Assembly: GCA_017447875.1 (NCBI GenBank)
Contig: JAFSMP010000043.1
Span: forward strand, 1 to 38,079
Direction of reading: 5' to 3'
Source of the DNA: Paludibacteraceae bacterium
GTDB taxonomy: Bacteria; Bacteroidota; Bacteroidia; Bacteroidales; Paludibacteraceae
Length of the DNA stretch: 38,079 bases
Both the position numbers and the translations under genes were made by a program. The notes under the pieces are model-generated. The model was not told the DNA's origin, did not search any database, and worked only from the letters and a program-made list of their open reading frames with translations. Positions 1 through 6,541 of the stretch are shown piece by piece; positions within the stretch are counted from its first letter, which is position 1; each line of letters opens with the position of its first letter.

Positions 1-28
1 TCAATTTTCAATTTTCAATTTTCAATTA
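1..28. repeat. heptamer array (TCAATTT)4
   Basis: Four tandem 7-bp units of TCAATTT; the last ends in A. The rimP stop codon (TTA on this strand, 26-28) lies inside the last unit, so the array forms the 3' end and downstream flank of rimP. The array may extend beyond the window. Confidence 0.85.
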
Positions 29-514
29 GAACCGAAGGTCGTACTTGACGTACTTCGGTTCATCGTAACGCCAGGTCTTGGTCACGATCTGCGTCTCCTT
101 GCGTTTCTTGCCTTCGACTGCCACCTTCTCCTCGATATCCACGCTAAACGTTTCCTCATCCACAGAAACAAGTTGACCTTTGTATTTTGTCCATTGTCCA
201 TTGTCCATTGTCCCGTGTCCCTTAGCCAGCACTTCGACGTCATGCCCCAGGTTCTTCTCGTACTGCATCTTGGTCTTGAACGGATCGGTCAGACTCACGC
301 TTCCTACTTCCAACGAGTAGTCCGGCTCTACGGCATCGAGTTTCTCCACGAGAAACCTATTCAGCTCCGCACAGAAATCCACATCCACTCCGGCCAGACG
401 GTCCACCTCCACCAGTATATCATTCCCTGCCGACACGTTCAGCGTGATCAGCTCGTACTCCGTACCTTTCAGGTACTCTTCAATCCAGTTTTTTAATTCG
501 TCCTTTAAAATCAT
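26..514 (-). CDS. rimP: Ribosome maturation factor RimP
   Basis: A 162-residue protein of the RimP family, which binds the 30S subunit during assembly. The N-terminal domain (about 1-80) holds the family pattern LEVGSVSLTDPFK at 69-81, followed by MQYEKNLGHDVEVL. The C-terminal SH3-like domain (about 90-162) ends YVKYDLRF, as in Bacteroidota RimP. I chose ATG at 514 because the longer frame reads back through the promoter at 569-600. Residues about 98-109 (GHGTMDNGQWTK) are encoded by a heptamer array on the opposite strand and look like an insertion into a short loop between beta strands. The stop codon lies in another array. Family assignment is secure; the effect of the loop insertion is unknown. 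It is the last gene of its leftward unit in this window. In many bacteria rimP precedes nusA and infB, which would lie beyond the window's left edge; that is not visible here. Confidence 0.9.
   Translation of the reverse strand: MILKDELKNWIEEYLKGTEYELITLNVSAGNDILVEVDRLAGVDVDFCAELNRFLVEKLDAVEPDYSLEVGSVSLTDPFKTKMQYEKNLGHDVEVLAKGHGTMDNGQWTKYKGQLVSVDEETFSVDIEEKVAVEGKKRKETQIVTKTWRYDEPKYVKYDLRF
188..222. repeat. heptamer array (TGTCCAT)5 inside rimP
   Basis: Five 7-bp units: three exact TGTCCAT, then TGTCCCG and TGTCCCT-like. It lies in frame within the rimP coding region but in antisense orientation. The same heptamer forms the second half of the composite elements at 8.1, 12.6, 14.0 and 18.8 kb. 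Confidence 0.85.
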
Positions 515-568
515 AAATCTTAAATCGAAGAGGAGACCTTTTCGGGTCCCCTCATTCAAAATCCGCTG

Positions 569-600
569 CAAAGGTACTGCTTTTTTTTGACATATGCAAA
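569..600 (-). promoter_or_regulatory. Bacteroidota-type promoter of rimP
   Basis: On the minus strand, TTTG (600-597), 20 nt, then TACCTTTG (576-569). The 32-bp core is nearly identical to the queF promoter at 6448-6479, including the CATATGTC and A-run spacer. Transcription should begin near 562, about 48 nt before the rimP start. Confidence 0.85.
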
Positions 601-633
601 TATTTTGCAAAAAAAATGCATTTCCTTGCGTAT

Positions 634-1074
634 TTAATGATCCTGATGCTCGTTCTTGATATGCTTGAAGAACAGGTTCACGGTGATGATCGCTGCTGTA
701 CCGATGATCGCTTCGGCGAACATACCGTATCCGCACAGACAGCCTATTGCTGCCGAACACCAGACGGTTGCCGCAGTCGTCAGACCCTTCACCGTGTCTC
801 CGTCCTTAAAGATGATTCCTGCACCCAGGAAACCGATACCGGATACTACCTGCGCGATGATACGACTGTTGTCTCCGCCGAAGATGGTCGGTGACATCAA
901 CACATACAGCGCGCCGCCGATGGCTATCAGCGACACGGTCCGTACGCCTACCATCTTGCCGTGCCACTCACGCTCCATACCGATCAGGTAGCCCAATACG
1001 GTCGCTAATCCGATCTTTGTCAACAACGTCCACCAGTCGGTTTGCACAAACGAATCAATAATACTTTGCATCAT
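634..1074 (-). CDS. MgtC/SapB family inner-membrane protein
   Basis: A 146-residue polytopic membrane protein with the family signatures LGYLIGMEREWHGKMVGVRT (about 27-46) and GIGFLGAGIIFKDGDTVKGL (about 79-98), the latter followed by TTAATVWCSAAIG. About four to five membrane segments are predicted by eye. It lacks the C-terminal ACT-like domain of longer MgtC proteins. MgtC proteins are tied to growth at low Mg2+ and to control of the F-ATPase; small versions like this occur widely without known virulence roles, so the cellular role here is inferred only at family level. The start is a double ATG (1074 or 1071). It has its own promoter 29 nt upstream and is read in the same direction as rimP. 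Confidence 0.85.
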   Translation of the reverse strand: MMQSIIDSFVQTDWWTLLTKIGLATVLGYLIGMEREWHGKMVGVRTVSLIAIGGALYVLMSPTIFGGDNSRIIAQVVSGIGFLGAGIIFKDGDTVKGLTTAATVWCSAAIGCLCGYGMFAEAIIGTAAIITVNLFFKHIKNEHQDH

Positions 1075-1102
1075 TTATCCCTTTCAAGACCCTTTCCGCC
1101 TG

Positions 1103-1134
1103 CAAAGGTACTACAAAAAATGCATACATGCAAA
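1103..1134 (-). promoter_or_regulatory. Promoter of the mgtC-like gene
   Basis: Minus strand TTTG (1134-1131), 20 nt containing GCATGTATGCA, then TACCTTTG (1110-1103). Predicted start near 1096, about 20 nt before the ATG. Confidence 0.8.
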
Positions 1135-1168
1135 TATTTAAGCAAGTTTTTGCAATATTTGTGCGATT

Positions 1169-1807
1169 TTATGCTTCTGCGGGTTCGTTTGGCGTGGTTT
1201 TGAGGTGTTTATACCAAAGGACCATATAAACGATTTCGCTGATGGTCACGACAAACGAGCACAAGCCGAGGTTCAGAGCCATCATTTTGGAGTCCGGGTT
1301 GGCATTCACCCAAACGGTAGAAATAGCCACACCTATTTGTCCTACGCAGAAAGCGAGTGCCCAGTTGTACATTTTTGTGTTGGTGTAATACTTTGCGATC
1401 AGGAGGAGTGCCGCGCATGCGGTGATCGTTTCTATGAGTGCGAATGAGACAGTTGCCCATAGTGCCATTTTCTCAATAGAGGCTGCGAGCAGGTATATTG
1501 CCACGCATTGGTTGAGAACCTGCACGAATCCGGAAACGGCCAGAGCACCACCTCCCCATTGAGCAAGTTTGTCTGCCGATGAGTACAGAACCCATCCGAG
1601 ACCAATCAGACATAAGGGAAGTAGGGTATTGGTACATGCGCTGACGAATTGGAGCGTACGTTGCATACTCTCGATGCCGTCTCCTCCCATTTGTTTCATG
1701 GCAGCCCATACTGCGCCGGCCATAGATACTAACATTACTACGCCGAATAGTACAAACCATCCGACAATCCATTTACGAATTTGTTTCTCTTTCATTGTTA
1801 TATACAT
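1169..1807 (-). CDS. Six-TM membrane protein of unknown family
   Basis: 212 residues with six hydrophobic segments at about 13-37, 52-75, 86-109, 114-138, 146-166 and 175-199. I see no catalytic motif and do not recognise the family. ATG at 1807 or, four codons later, at 1795 are both possible; neither has a clear ribosome site. It is the last gene of the leftward set beginning at 3514, starting 37 nt after the PH-domain gene stops. The C-terminus is short, polar and acidic (TTPNEPAEA). Its place behind a tethered HTH protein and two PH-like membrane proteins suggests a shared envelope job, but nothing in the sequence says which. Confidence 0.7.
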   Translation of the reverse strand: MYITMKEKQIRKWIVGWFVLFGVVMLVSMAGAVWAAMKQMGGDGIESMQRTLQFVSACTNTLLPLCLIGLGWVLYSSADKLAQWGGGALAVSGFVQVLNQCVAIYLLAASIEKMALWATVSFALIETITACAALLLIAKYYTNTKMYNWALAFCVGQIGVAISTVWVNANPDSKMMALNLGLCSFVVTISEIVYMVLWYKHLKTTPNEPAEA

Positions 1808-1844
1808 TTAGTTTAACTTATTTGCGAGTGCGAAGGGACTGCTT

Positions 1845-2333
1845 TTATTCCAAAGGCTCGGCAGAGGTGATAACGATGGGGCGTTTGGAGCGGCGGTAGA
1901 TGACGTAAGAGCGGGAAGGATCGGTGTAATAGGCCGTGAAATTGCCTATCTCGGAATGGCGAAAGAGTCCGACATTTCCCATGCAACCGCCTATACCGCA
2001 TAGGCGGATGGTCGTTCCCTTCGTCGGATACGGCTGGATGTCCGTGATCTCCGAACGAGGGATCGTGACTTTTCCCATATAACGATAGAGGATGATCTCT
2101 TTGTCATCGACCGACACGCCGCGCGGCGCAAAAGCGACACAGGAAACACAGGAACCTCCGATAAGAACGATCATCGGTATCAGCACCCCATACAACCATT
2201 CTTTGGGGATACGGTGATAAAAGAGCACTAAAATCACAATTACAGTGACTAAAATGCCGATTAAAAGCACAAAACTGATAGCCGTTGAATTGGCGAGATT
2301 ATCCGACCACGGGCAGGGAACATAGTTTTTCAT
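1845..2333 (-). CDS. Membrane protein with bacterial PH-like domain
   Basis: 162 residues. Two membrane segments (about 18-38 and 47-68) precede a domain at about 70-160 with the features of bacterial PH domains: a strand that senses a small molecule or lipid (DKEIILYRYMGKVTIPRSEI), then a glycine-rich stretch RLCGIGGCMGNVGLF and GNFTAYYTDPSRSYVIYR. That stretch resembles the bPH family whose members carry G-x-G-G-x-x-G before FTAY; the assignment is from memory of the family and moderate. Function is unknown; PH-like domains in such proteins are probably structural or scaffold-forming. It lies between the larger PH-like membrane protein (23 nt upstream) and the six-TM protein. Confidence 0.7.
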   Translation of the reverse strand: MKNYVPCPWSDNLANSTAISFVLLIGILVTVIVILVLFYHRIPKEWLYGVLIPMIVLIGGSCVSCVAFAPRGVSVDDKEIILYRYMGKVTIPRSEITDIQPYPTKGTTIRLCGIGGCMGNVGLFRHSEIGNFTAYYTDPSRSYVIYRRSKRPIVITSAEPLE

Positions 2334-2356
2334 AACCGGATAGATTTATAGGTACA

Positions 2357-3046
2357 TTACTTATGGTTTTTATGTTGTAAAATGGCTTTGCCGAGAGCGA
2401 TACTGTTGGCATGTCCGAACAGATTTCGCTCGACACCATTGATCTTCAGCCGCAAGGAGGGATAGAGAAAAAAGTCACTGCCTATCATTTCCACCGAATC
2501 GATGCTATCAATGGGAATACGCAATTCTTCCTCGCGGTTGAAGGGTTTGTTCTCCTGAATGATGAGCGTGTCACCGTCAATGATATATTTGTTGCGAGTG
2601 AGCAACACTATCATCCATGCTACAAATCCGACAAGAATGGCGATAAGGAGTGCCAGGATAGTAACAAAACCGGGGACTTCCATAAGACGGAACGCATTGT
2701 CCGCTACCTTTTGCAACGCCAGATCCACCGATCCGGTAGCAAAAAAAGCATGCGACACGGCTTCAATAAAAAAGACATAGTAAGTTAACACTACCATATA
2801 GGCATAATCTTGCCACGCGACACCATTACTGAAATCCTGATAGTCCGGTACAGGTGCCTTGCGTTCTTCGTCGGTCAGTACAACAGGAACCGTGCGCCGC
2901 CACGTTTTGTACCATATGAGCGCAAACAGCACTAATAATCCTACCATGATGAGTAAGTAAAACGGTTTGTCTTGCGCGAAACCATATAAAACACCCAAAA
3001 GCGTTGCGAGCACAAAAGCCGCGAGATAAGTCCAAAAACGTTTCAT
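2357..3046 (-). CDS. Four-TM membrane protein with C-terminal PH-like domain
   Basis: 229 residues. Hydrophobic segments at about 5-23, 28-46, 80-100 and 126-150 are followed by a soluble C-terminal domain (152-229): IDGDTLIIQENKPFNREEELRIPIDSIDSVEMIGSD. This has the strand pattern and the I-P-x-D-S-I-x-S-V motif seen in YdbS/bPH-type domains. Function is unknown. It starts 6 nt after the HTH gene stops, so the two are almost certainly co-transcribed and possibly translationally coupled. The next gene carries a second PH-like domain, so the operon may encode a membrane complex of PH-domain subunits; that is inference. Confidence 0.7.
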   Translation of the reverse strand: MKRFWTYLAAFVLATLLGVLYGFAQDKPFYLLIMVGLLVLFALIWYKTWRRTVPVVLTDEERKAPVPDYQDFSNGVAWQDYAYMVVLTYYVFFIEAVSHAFFATGSVDLALQKVADNAFRLMEVPGFVTILALLIAILVGFVAWMIVLLTRNKYIIDGDTLIIQENKPFNREEELRIPIDSIDSVEMIGSDFFLYPSLRLKINGVERNLFGHANSIALGKAILQHKNHK

Positions 3047-3052
3047 GCTAAT

Positions 3053-3514
3053 TTATTTAGAAGTGAATAATTGTTTGACAAATTCGTCCAACTCTGCAGC
3101 GGAAGTATTCATGCGTTGGGCAATAACCTGACGGCGTTTGTAATAGGTTCGTTTCGACATGTCGGTCAAACTCAGAATCTCGTGGTTCTCCACGCCCAGA
3201 CCTATAAGTAAAAGCACCTGCGCGTCCGCGTCCGTAAGGGATGGATATTGCCGACGAATCTTGTTTATCTTGGCGCTGAAGAGCTGCTGTAACTCATTCA
3301 AAGCGTGCGGTTTGTCGGTTTGTTGTTTAATCTGGTCCACCAGCGATTTGTACTGTTTCTCCTGCTCGCGCTGCATCGTATAAACACGGATACGCATGTC
3401 TTTAAGCGCACGGTGCAGATAGATAAAGCGATCCACGGCAAAACCGATCGCAAACACGACCACCACCATCACAATAATGATACAATACAAAATAACAAGA
3501 TCTTCCTTTACCAT
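3053..3514 (-). CDS. Membrane-tethered coiled-coil HTH regulator
   Basis: 153 residues. One membrane segment (7-31), a charged coiled coil (about 32-85, heptads through LHRALKDMRIRVYTMQREQEK) and a C-terminal helix-turn-helix-like domain (about 90-150: YPSLTDADAQVLLLIGLG, then MSKRTYYKRRQVIAQRM). The last part resembles the LuxR-like HTH at the end of Bacteroidota TPR/membrane regulators, with LT..D/E near its start and a Y-Y-K-R-R recognition helix. The protein would sit in the inner membrane with the DNA-binding end in the cytoplasm. ATG at 3514 is preferred because the longer frame (206 residues, from 3673) reads through the promoter at 3541-3572. First gene of a four-gene leftward operon, which it may control. 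Domain call is by pattern only. Confidence 0.7.
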   Translation of the reverse strand: MVKEDLVILYCIIIVMVVVVFAIGFAVDRFIYLHRALKDMRIRVYTMQREQEKQYKSLVDQIKQQTDKPHALNELQQLFSAKINKIRRQYPSLTDADAQVLLLIGLGVENHEILSLTDMSKRTYYKRRQVIAQRMNTSAAELDEFVKQLFTSK

Positions 3515-3540
3515 AATACGTCGATTTTTGAAATCCGATG

Positions 3541-3572
3541 CAAAGGTACTGCTTTTTTCTGAATTGTGCAAT
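3541..3572 (-). promoter_or_regulatory. Promoter of the HTH/PH-domain operon
   Basis: Minus strand ATTG (3572-3569, one mismatch to TTTG), 20 nt ending AAAAAAGCAG, then TACCTTTG (3548-3541). Start near 3534, about 20 nt before ATG 3514. Confidence 0.75.
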
Positions 3573-3577
3573 AGCTC

Positions 3578-3594
3578 GTGATACGGCATATCAC
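3578..3594. promoter_or_regulatory. Inverted repeat upstream of the HTH-operon promoter
   Basis: GTGATA-CGGCA-TATCAC, perfect 6-bp arms with a 5-nt centre, ending just upstream of the -33 box. Spacing and symmetry would suit a dimeric regulator, perhaps the HTH protein of this operon; this is inference. Confidence 0.4.
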
Positions 3595-3718
3595 AAAAAA
3601 AAGAAAATCTTCCGTTTAATATATTGACATTTAGATGATTAGTTCGACACCTTCGTTCGCTCTCATCGCACATTTTACATGAGAGGGCGGGATGAATGGA
3701 TAACCTTCATTTCGGATG

Positions 3719-3750
3719 CAAAGGTAGTGAAAATTTTTGATATATGCAAA
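3719..3750 (-). promoter_or_regulatory. Second, orphan promoter upstream of the HTH operon
   Basis: Minus strand TTTG (3750-3747), 20 nt with ATATATC, then TACCTTTG (3726-3719). All consensus positions match, yet the nearest well-supported start codon is about 200 nt away. It may be a distal promoter of the HTH operon or drive a short RNA ending at the T run near 3604-3597. Confidence 0.6.
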
Positions 3751-3779
3751 TTTTCGGGCATGGAAAAGTAATAAATATG

Positions 3780-3804
3780 AAAAAAAGCGCTCAAGAATGA
3801 GCGC
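3780..3804 (-). terminator. Rho-independent terminator of the OMP/lipoprotein operon
   Basis: Read on the minus strand: GCGCTCA, loop TTCT, TGAGCGC, then seven T. A perfect 7-bp stem 67 nt after the stop codon of the last lipoprotein gene. A further hairpin (ACGGCG/CGCCGT, 3826-3846) lies between stop codon and terminator. Confidence 0.85.
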
Positions 3805-3870
3805 ATGGTGCACCTAATGGAGAGGACGGCGCATACATGACGCCGTGTTGCTACGCTGGGTAGTAAAAAT

Positions 3871-4686
3871 TTACTTTTGGATGGCCTTCAAGGAGAAGAT
3901 GTAGCGGTCGGAGGCAGTGCCGGGTTCATCGTGGATCGAGAGGATCTTGATGGCACCGAGGACGTTGTCTTTTTTTCCGAAGAGGAGCACATCGTCTGCT
4001 TTGAGGTTTTTGATGGTCGTGCTGCCGGTCAGGTTCTTCCATGTATCGGCAAGGCTTTGAGCAGTTGCTTCTGCGAAGTTAAATCCTTCGGCACGCGAGA
4101 ACTTGATACCTGCTTCGGAATGCCAAGCGAATGAAAGGGCGTCCGGATCTTCGGACTCATTGAGCATGTCGTACCAAGCAACGGCGGTAGAGTCGGTGCC
4201 GAGGTATTCCGTTTGCATGTTCGAGAGCGAGAAAGCGGACTTATTGCCGGAAGCAGCGCTATAAAGCGTGATAGCATCTACAGGACGAATAGGTGACGCA
4301 CCCGGAGTCACATGGATAGTGATGGGGTACGAATTAACCCGTCCTGCGGCATCATAGGAATATCCTTTGAAAGAGACCGTGGTGGTGTCTTTGTAATAAG
4401 GAAGGGTGTAATAGTAACTGAGTTGCGGTTTTTTGTTAGGCAGGGCGAGTGTTGTATCCAGAATCGTCCTATCCTGAAACTCAATGTCCGAGGCGATGAT
4501 AGCCATACGTTGGATGGTAGATGACTGCGACTCAGCCTCGATGATAAAATGCAGATTGGTGCCGGAAGGGATATATTCCTTTTGCCAGTTGACATTATCG
4601 ATCTGCATGATTGTTACCAACTCCGACTGCTTCTCGCACGAGGCGAGGAGCAGTACAGAAGTCAGTATCATAAAGCATTTTCTCAT
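3871..4686 (-). CDS. Putative lipoprotein of unknown function
   Basis: 271 residues with a type II signal peptide (MRKCFMILTSVLLLASC; lipid-modified Cys17). The mature part is beta-rich and polar. A segment with the pattern of an Ig/fibronectin-like fold (about 25-130: IMQIDNVNWQKEYIPSGTNL, then DTTTVSFKGYSYDAAGRV) is followed by a second domain (about 135-271). I do not recognise a named family. Last of three co-directional genes after the outer-membrane protein (5343-6110) and another lipoprotein; it starts 6 nt after the second gene stops and is followed by a strong terminator. A periplasmic or surface partner of the barrel protein is a fair guess only. Confidence 0.75.
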   Translation of the reverse strand: MRKCFMILTSVLLLASCEKQSELVTIMQIDNVNWQKEYIPSGTNLHFIIEAESQSSTIQRMAIIASDIEFQDRTILDTTLALPNKKPQLSYYYTLPYYKDTTTVSFKGYSYDAAGRVNSYPITIHVTPGASPIRPVDAITLYSAASGNKSAFSLSNMQTEYLGTDSTAVAWYDMLNESEDPDALSFAWHSEAGIKFSRAEGFNFAEATAQSLADTWKNLTGSTTIKNLKADDVLLFGKKDNVLGAIKILSIHDEPGTASDRYIFSLKAIQK

Positions 4687-4692
4687 GTGCGT

Positions 4693-5319
4693 TTATCTGC
4701 GCGGTTTATTTTTCTGCGCATTGATACGCGCGTCGAGTTGTGCTTTCTCCAGCTCTTCCTTGGTGCTCTGCAACTCTGCACGGAGTGCATTCACCTGTTG
4801 TTGGAGCGCAGCGTTTTGGCTAGCAGCGGCCTGAATGGCCTGTTCGTGCTGTTTCTCAGTCTCCGCAGCCGACACTTTGTTAACTGCATACACTTTCACA
4901 ACCATGGAACGTTTGTGGATACGTCCAGCATTCATATGCTCCACTACGTCATTGAAAGAAGCCGGCATAATATAATCCGCGTTGGGATAAGTGTCAGTCA
5001 CTTTGTAAAGTGCTTTCTTGAGCAAACCGAGTTGGCGACTAACATTACCTCTGAAACCGATATGGGTCTCGTGGTAGAAACGCGGGTCATAAGGTTCGCC
5101 GTTCACCATGCGTATCTTACGGAAGATACCGAGATACGTCGTATATTCCACATCGACAGTAACGTCACCCAAGTACTGATAGTCCGCCATCGTCATATAG
5201 AGGCGCACTTGATCAGGCTTGAACTCGGAGTAGTTACGCTCCACGTTATGTTGGCTGACGCACGATGTGCCTAAGACTGCCATGAAAAGCAGAATAGGTA
5301 TAAATATGCGTTGTTTCAT
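4693..5319 (-). CDS. Putative lipoprotein with C-terminal coiled coil
   Basis: 208 residues; lipobox VLGTSC puts the lipidated Cys at 20. A compact domain (about 35-147) contains DYQYLGDVTVDVEYTTYLGI and a possible nucleotide- or ligand-free beta/alpha fold ending MVVKVYAVNK. A long coiled coil follows (about 152-202: EKQHEQAIQAAASQNAALQQ, then LRAELQSTKEELEKAQLDA) with a basic end (KNKPRR). No family recognised. The coiled coil suggests oligomerisation or reaching across the periplasm to peptidoglycan or the inner membrane. Second gene of the OMP operon, 23 nt after the barrel gene. Confidence 0.75.
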   Translation of the reverse strand: MKQRIFIPILLFMAVLGTSCVSQHNVERNYSEFKPDQVRLYMTMADYQYLGDVTVDVEYTTYLGIFRKIRMVNGEPYDPRFYHETHIGFRGNVSRQLGLLKKALYKVTDTYPNADYIMPASFNDVVEHMNAGRIHKRSMVVKVYAVNKVSAAETEKQHEQAIQAAASQNAALQQQVNALRAELQSTKEELEKAQLDARINAQKNKPRR

Positions 5320-5342
5320 AATTGAGTCAAATTTGGCGTTAA

Positions 5343-6110
5343 TTAGTTATGGAAATAATAGGTGAAGGTAATAGCGGCATCGGCACCCCAACGGCCTTCC
5401 ATGTACGAGGACTTCGTAACATCCACGTTACCAAGGGTCGGGTGATGCAGCGTAACCGTCTTCTCGCCGTCGTTGTTCACGATAGTGCGATCACCTGCGC
5501 TGAAGCTGGCAGTACCCGAATAACCGGTCTCGATACCGATTGCAAACGGCAGGTCAGCTACGAAAATCTGAAGACCGAAGAAGATACCGGCACCAATGAC
5601 GAATTGGTTGTTCTTGTTCGCAATGCTGTATCCATCCGTTGCATACTTGTCTTGAATCAGATTGAAACCGATCGGCATCTGTGCTCCCAGGTATACATCA
5701 AGGATGTTCTTGGTGTTAAAGTGGTACGCACATCCCGGCAAGAAACGGGTGTAGTTCACATCCGATGTGGTTTTTTGCCAATCTCCACCATCGGGAGTCA
5801 ACTTGTCGGTCGTACCCTTGCAAGCGAATTGGAAGCCGAGACGACCCTCCCAGTTGTCCGTGAAGTAATACTTGAGGTTAATAGCCGGAAGCGCCCAGAA
5901 AGAGTTCTCCGTGAACTTGGTGTCTTTGTTCAGTTTGATGAAGTCCATAACCTGCGTTACCGAAGCACCGAGGTAGAGACCGAAATCGCCAGCCTGCGGA
6001 CGGTTTCCTGTACGAGGGATAACAGACGAGTTTACCTCACCTGTCGAAATCTGAGCAAAAGCTGTACTAACAGCCATCAATGCTACCAATAAAAGAGATG
6101 ATTTTCTCAT
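5343..6110 (-). CDS. Outer-membrane beta-barrel protein
   Basis: 255 residues with a signal peptide (MRKSSLLLVALMAVSTAFA, cleaved near 19-20). Alternating beta strands rich in aromatic residues follow (GDFGLYLGASVTQVMDFIKL, NLKYYFTDNWEGRLGFQFAC, FVIGAGIFFGLQIFVADLPF), ending in an AAITFTYYF-type terminal strand, the usual barrel assembly signal. Size suits an eight- or ten-stranded barrel of the OmpA-barrel/porin-like kind; the exact family is uncertain. First gene of a three-gene leftward operon with two lipoproteins. The promoter at 6174-6205 gives a leader of about 57 nt, and the terminator at 3780-3804 closes the unit. Confidence 0.8.
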   Translation of the reverse strand: MRKSSLLLVALMAVSTAFAQISTGEVNSSVIPRTGNRPQAGDFGLYLGASVTQVMDFIKLNKDTKFTENSFWALPAINLKYYFTDNWEGRLGFQFACKGTTDKLTPDGGDWQKTTSDVNYTRFLPGCAYHFNTKNILDVYLGAQMPIGFNLIQDKYATDGYSIANKNNQFVIGAGIFFGLQIFVADLPFAIGIETGYSGTASFSAGDRTIVNNDGEKTVTLHHPTLGNVDVTKSSYMEGRWGADAAITFTYYFHN

Positions 6111-6173
6111 AGAATTGAAATTTTAGTGAATAAATAAAGTTTTGTTTGTTGTTGGTTTGTAGTTTTGCGGCTG

Positions 6174-6205
6174 CAAAATTAGTGATAATTTTTGATATAT
6201 GCAAA
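6174..6205 (-). promoter_or_regulatory. Promoter of the OMP/lipoprotein operon
   Basis: Minus strand TTTG (6205-6202), 20 nt with CATATATC, then TAATTTTG (6181-6174). Start near 6167. Confidence 0.8.
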
Positions 6206-6323
6206 TTATTCTTCCGTTTTTTCGTAATTTTCTTATATTTTTCTGCATTTTCTGTTGTTTTGAATATTCATTCCCTCGGAAATGACAAAAAAGTACGATT
6301 CTCGTTCCAAACAAGTCCCCGCA

Positions 6324-6367
6324 CCATAGGATAACCATAACATAACCATAGGATAACCATAGGATAA
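6324..6367. repeat. Tandem repeat, 4 x 11 bp (CCATAGGATAA)
   Basis: Exactly four units; units 1, 3 and 4 are identical CCATAGGATAA and unit 2 is CCATAACATAA. Lies about 80 nt upstream of the queF -33 box. Eleven bp is close to one DNA turn, so the units face the same side of the helix. Confidence 0.85.
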
Positions 6368-6400
6368 TGCAATTTACCCGTACTTTTTTATCTCTCATAC

Positions 6401-6426
6401 TATATTATATATTTATATATAATATA
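6401..6426. repeat. AT-only inverted repeat upstream of queF promoter
   Basis: TATATTATATAT, TT, ATATATAATATA: perfect 12-bp arms with a 2-nt centre. Ends 21 nt before the -33 box. Could be a melted or cruciform-prone site or a protein-binding site. Confidence 0.6.
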
Positions 6427-6447
6427 CTTTTTGTCTTGCATTTTTTA

Positions 6448-6479
6448 TTTGCATATGTCAAAAAAAAGCAGTACCTTTG
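6448..6479 (+). promoter_or_regulatory. Promoter of the queFCDE cluster
   Basis: TTTG (6448-6451), 20 nt (CATATGTC plus A run plus GCAG), TACCTTTG (6472-6479). Matches the rimP promoter almost base for base. Start near 6486. I saw no preQ1 riboswitch in the leader of about 56 nt. Confidence 0.85.
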
Positions 6480-6541
6480 CAGCCGATTTTGGAGAGTGCT
6501 ATTGTTTTTCCACTCTCGGCGAATAATAAAAACTGAAAACA

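Larger units (their letters stand above)
3515..3870. other. Gene-free region with tandem promoters, an inverted repeat and a terminator
   Basis: 356 bp without a convincing gene. It holds the HTH-operon promoter (3541-3572), a second strong minus-strand promoter with no gene of its own (3719-3750), a 6-bp inverted repeat (3578-3594), a 7-bp-stem terminator (3780-3804) and a second hairpin (3826-3846, ACGGCG/CGCCGT). Confidence 0.7.
6111..6541. other. Divergent intergenic region between the OMP operon and queF
   Basis: 431 bp, very AT-rich, no convincing gene. Contains the OMP promoter (6174-6205, leftward), a four-unit 11-bp tandem repeat (6324-6367), a perfect 12-bp inverted repeat (6401-6426) and the queF promoter (6448-6479, rightward) with a leader of about 56 nt. 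Confidence 0.75.

Noticed and set aside
515-760. N-terminal extension of RimP to ATG 760
   Set aside because: It would be translated from upstream of the promoter at 569-600 and reads through the mgtC 3' end.
3515-3673. N-terminal extension of the HTH protein to 3673
   Set aside because: Reads through the promoter and its T runs (TFASDFKN-like text is typical of translated promoter). Kept only as a possibility if the distal promoter at 3719 is used.
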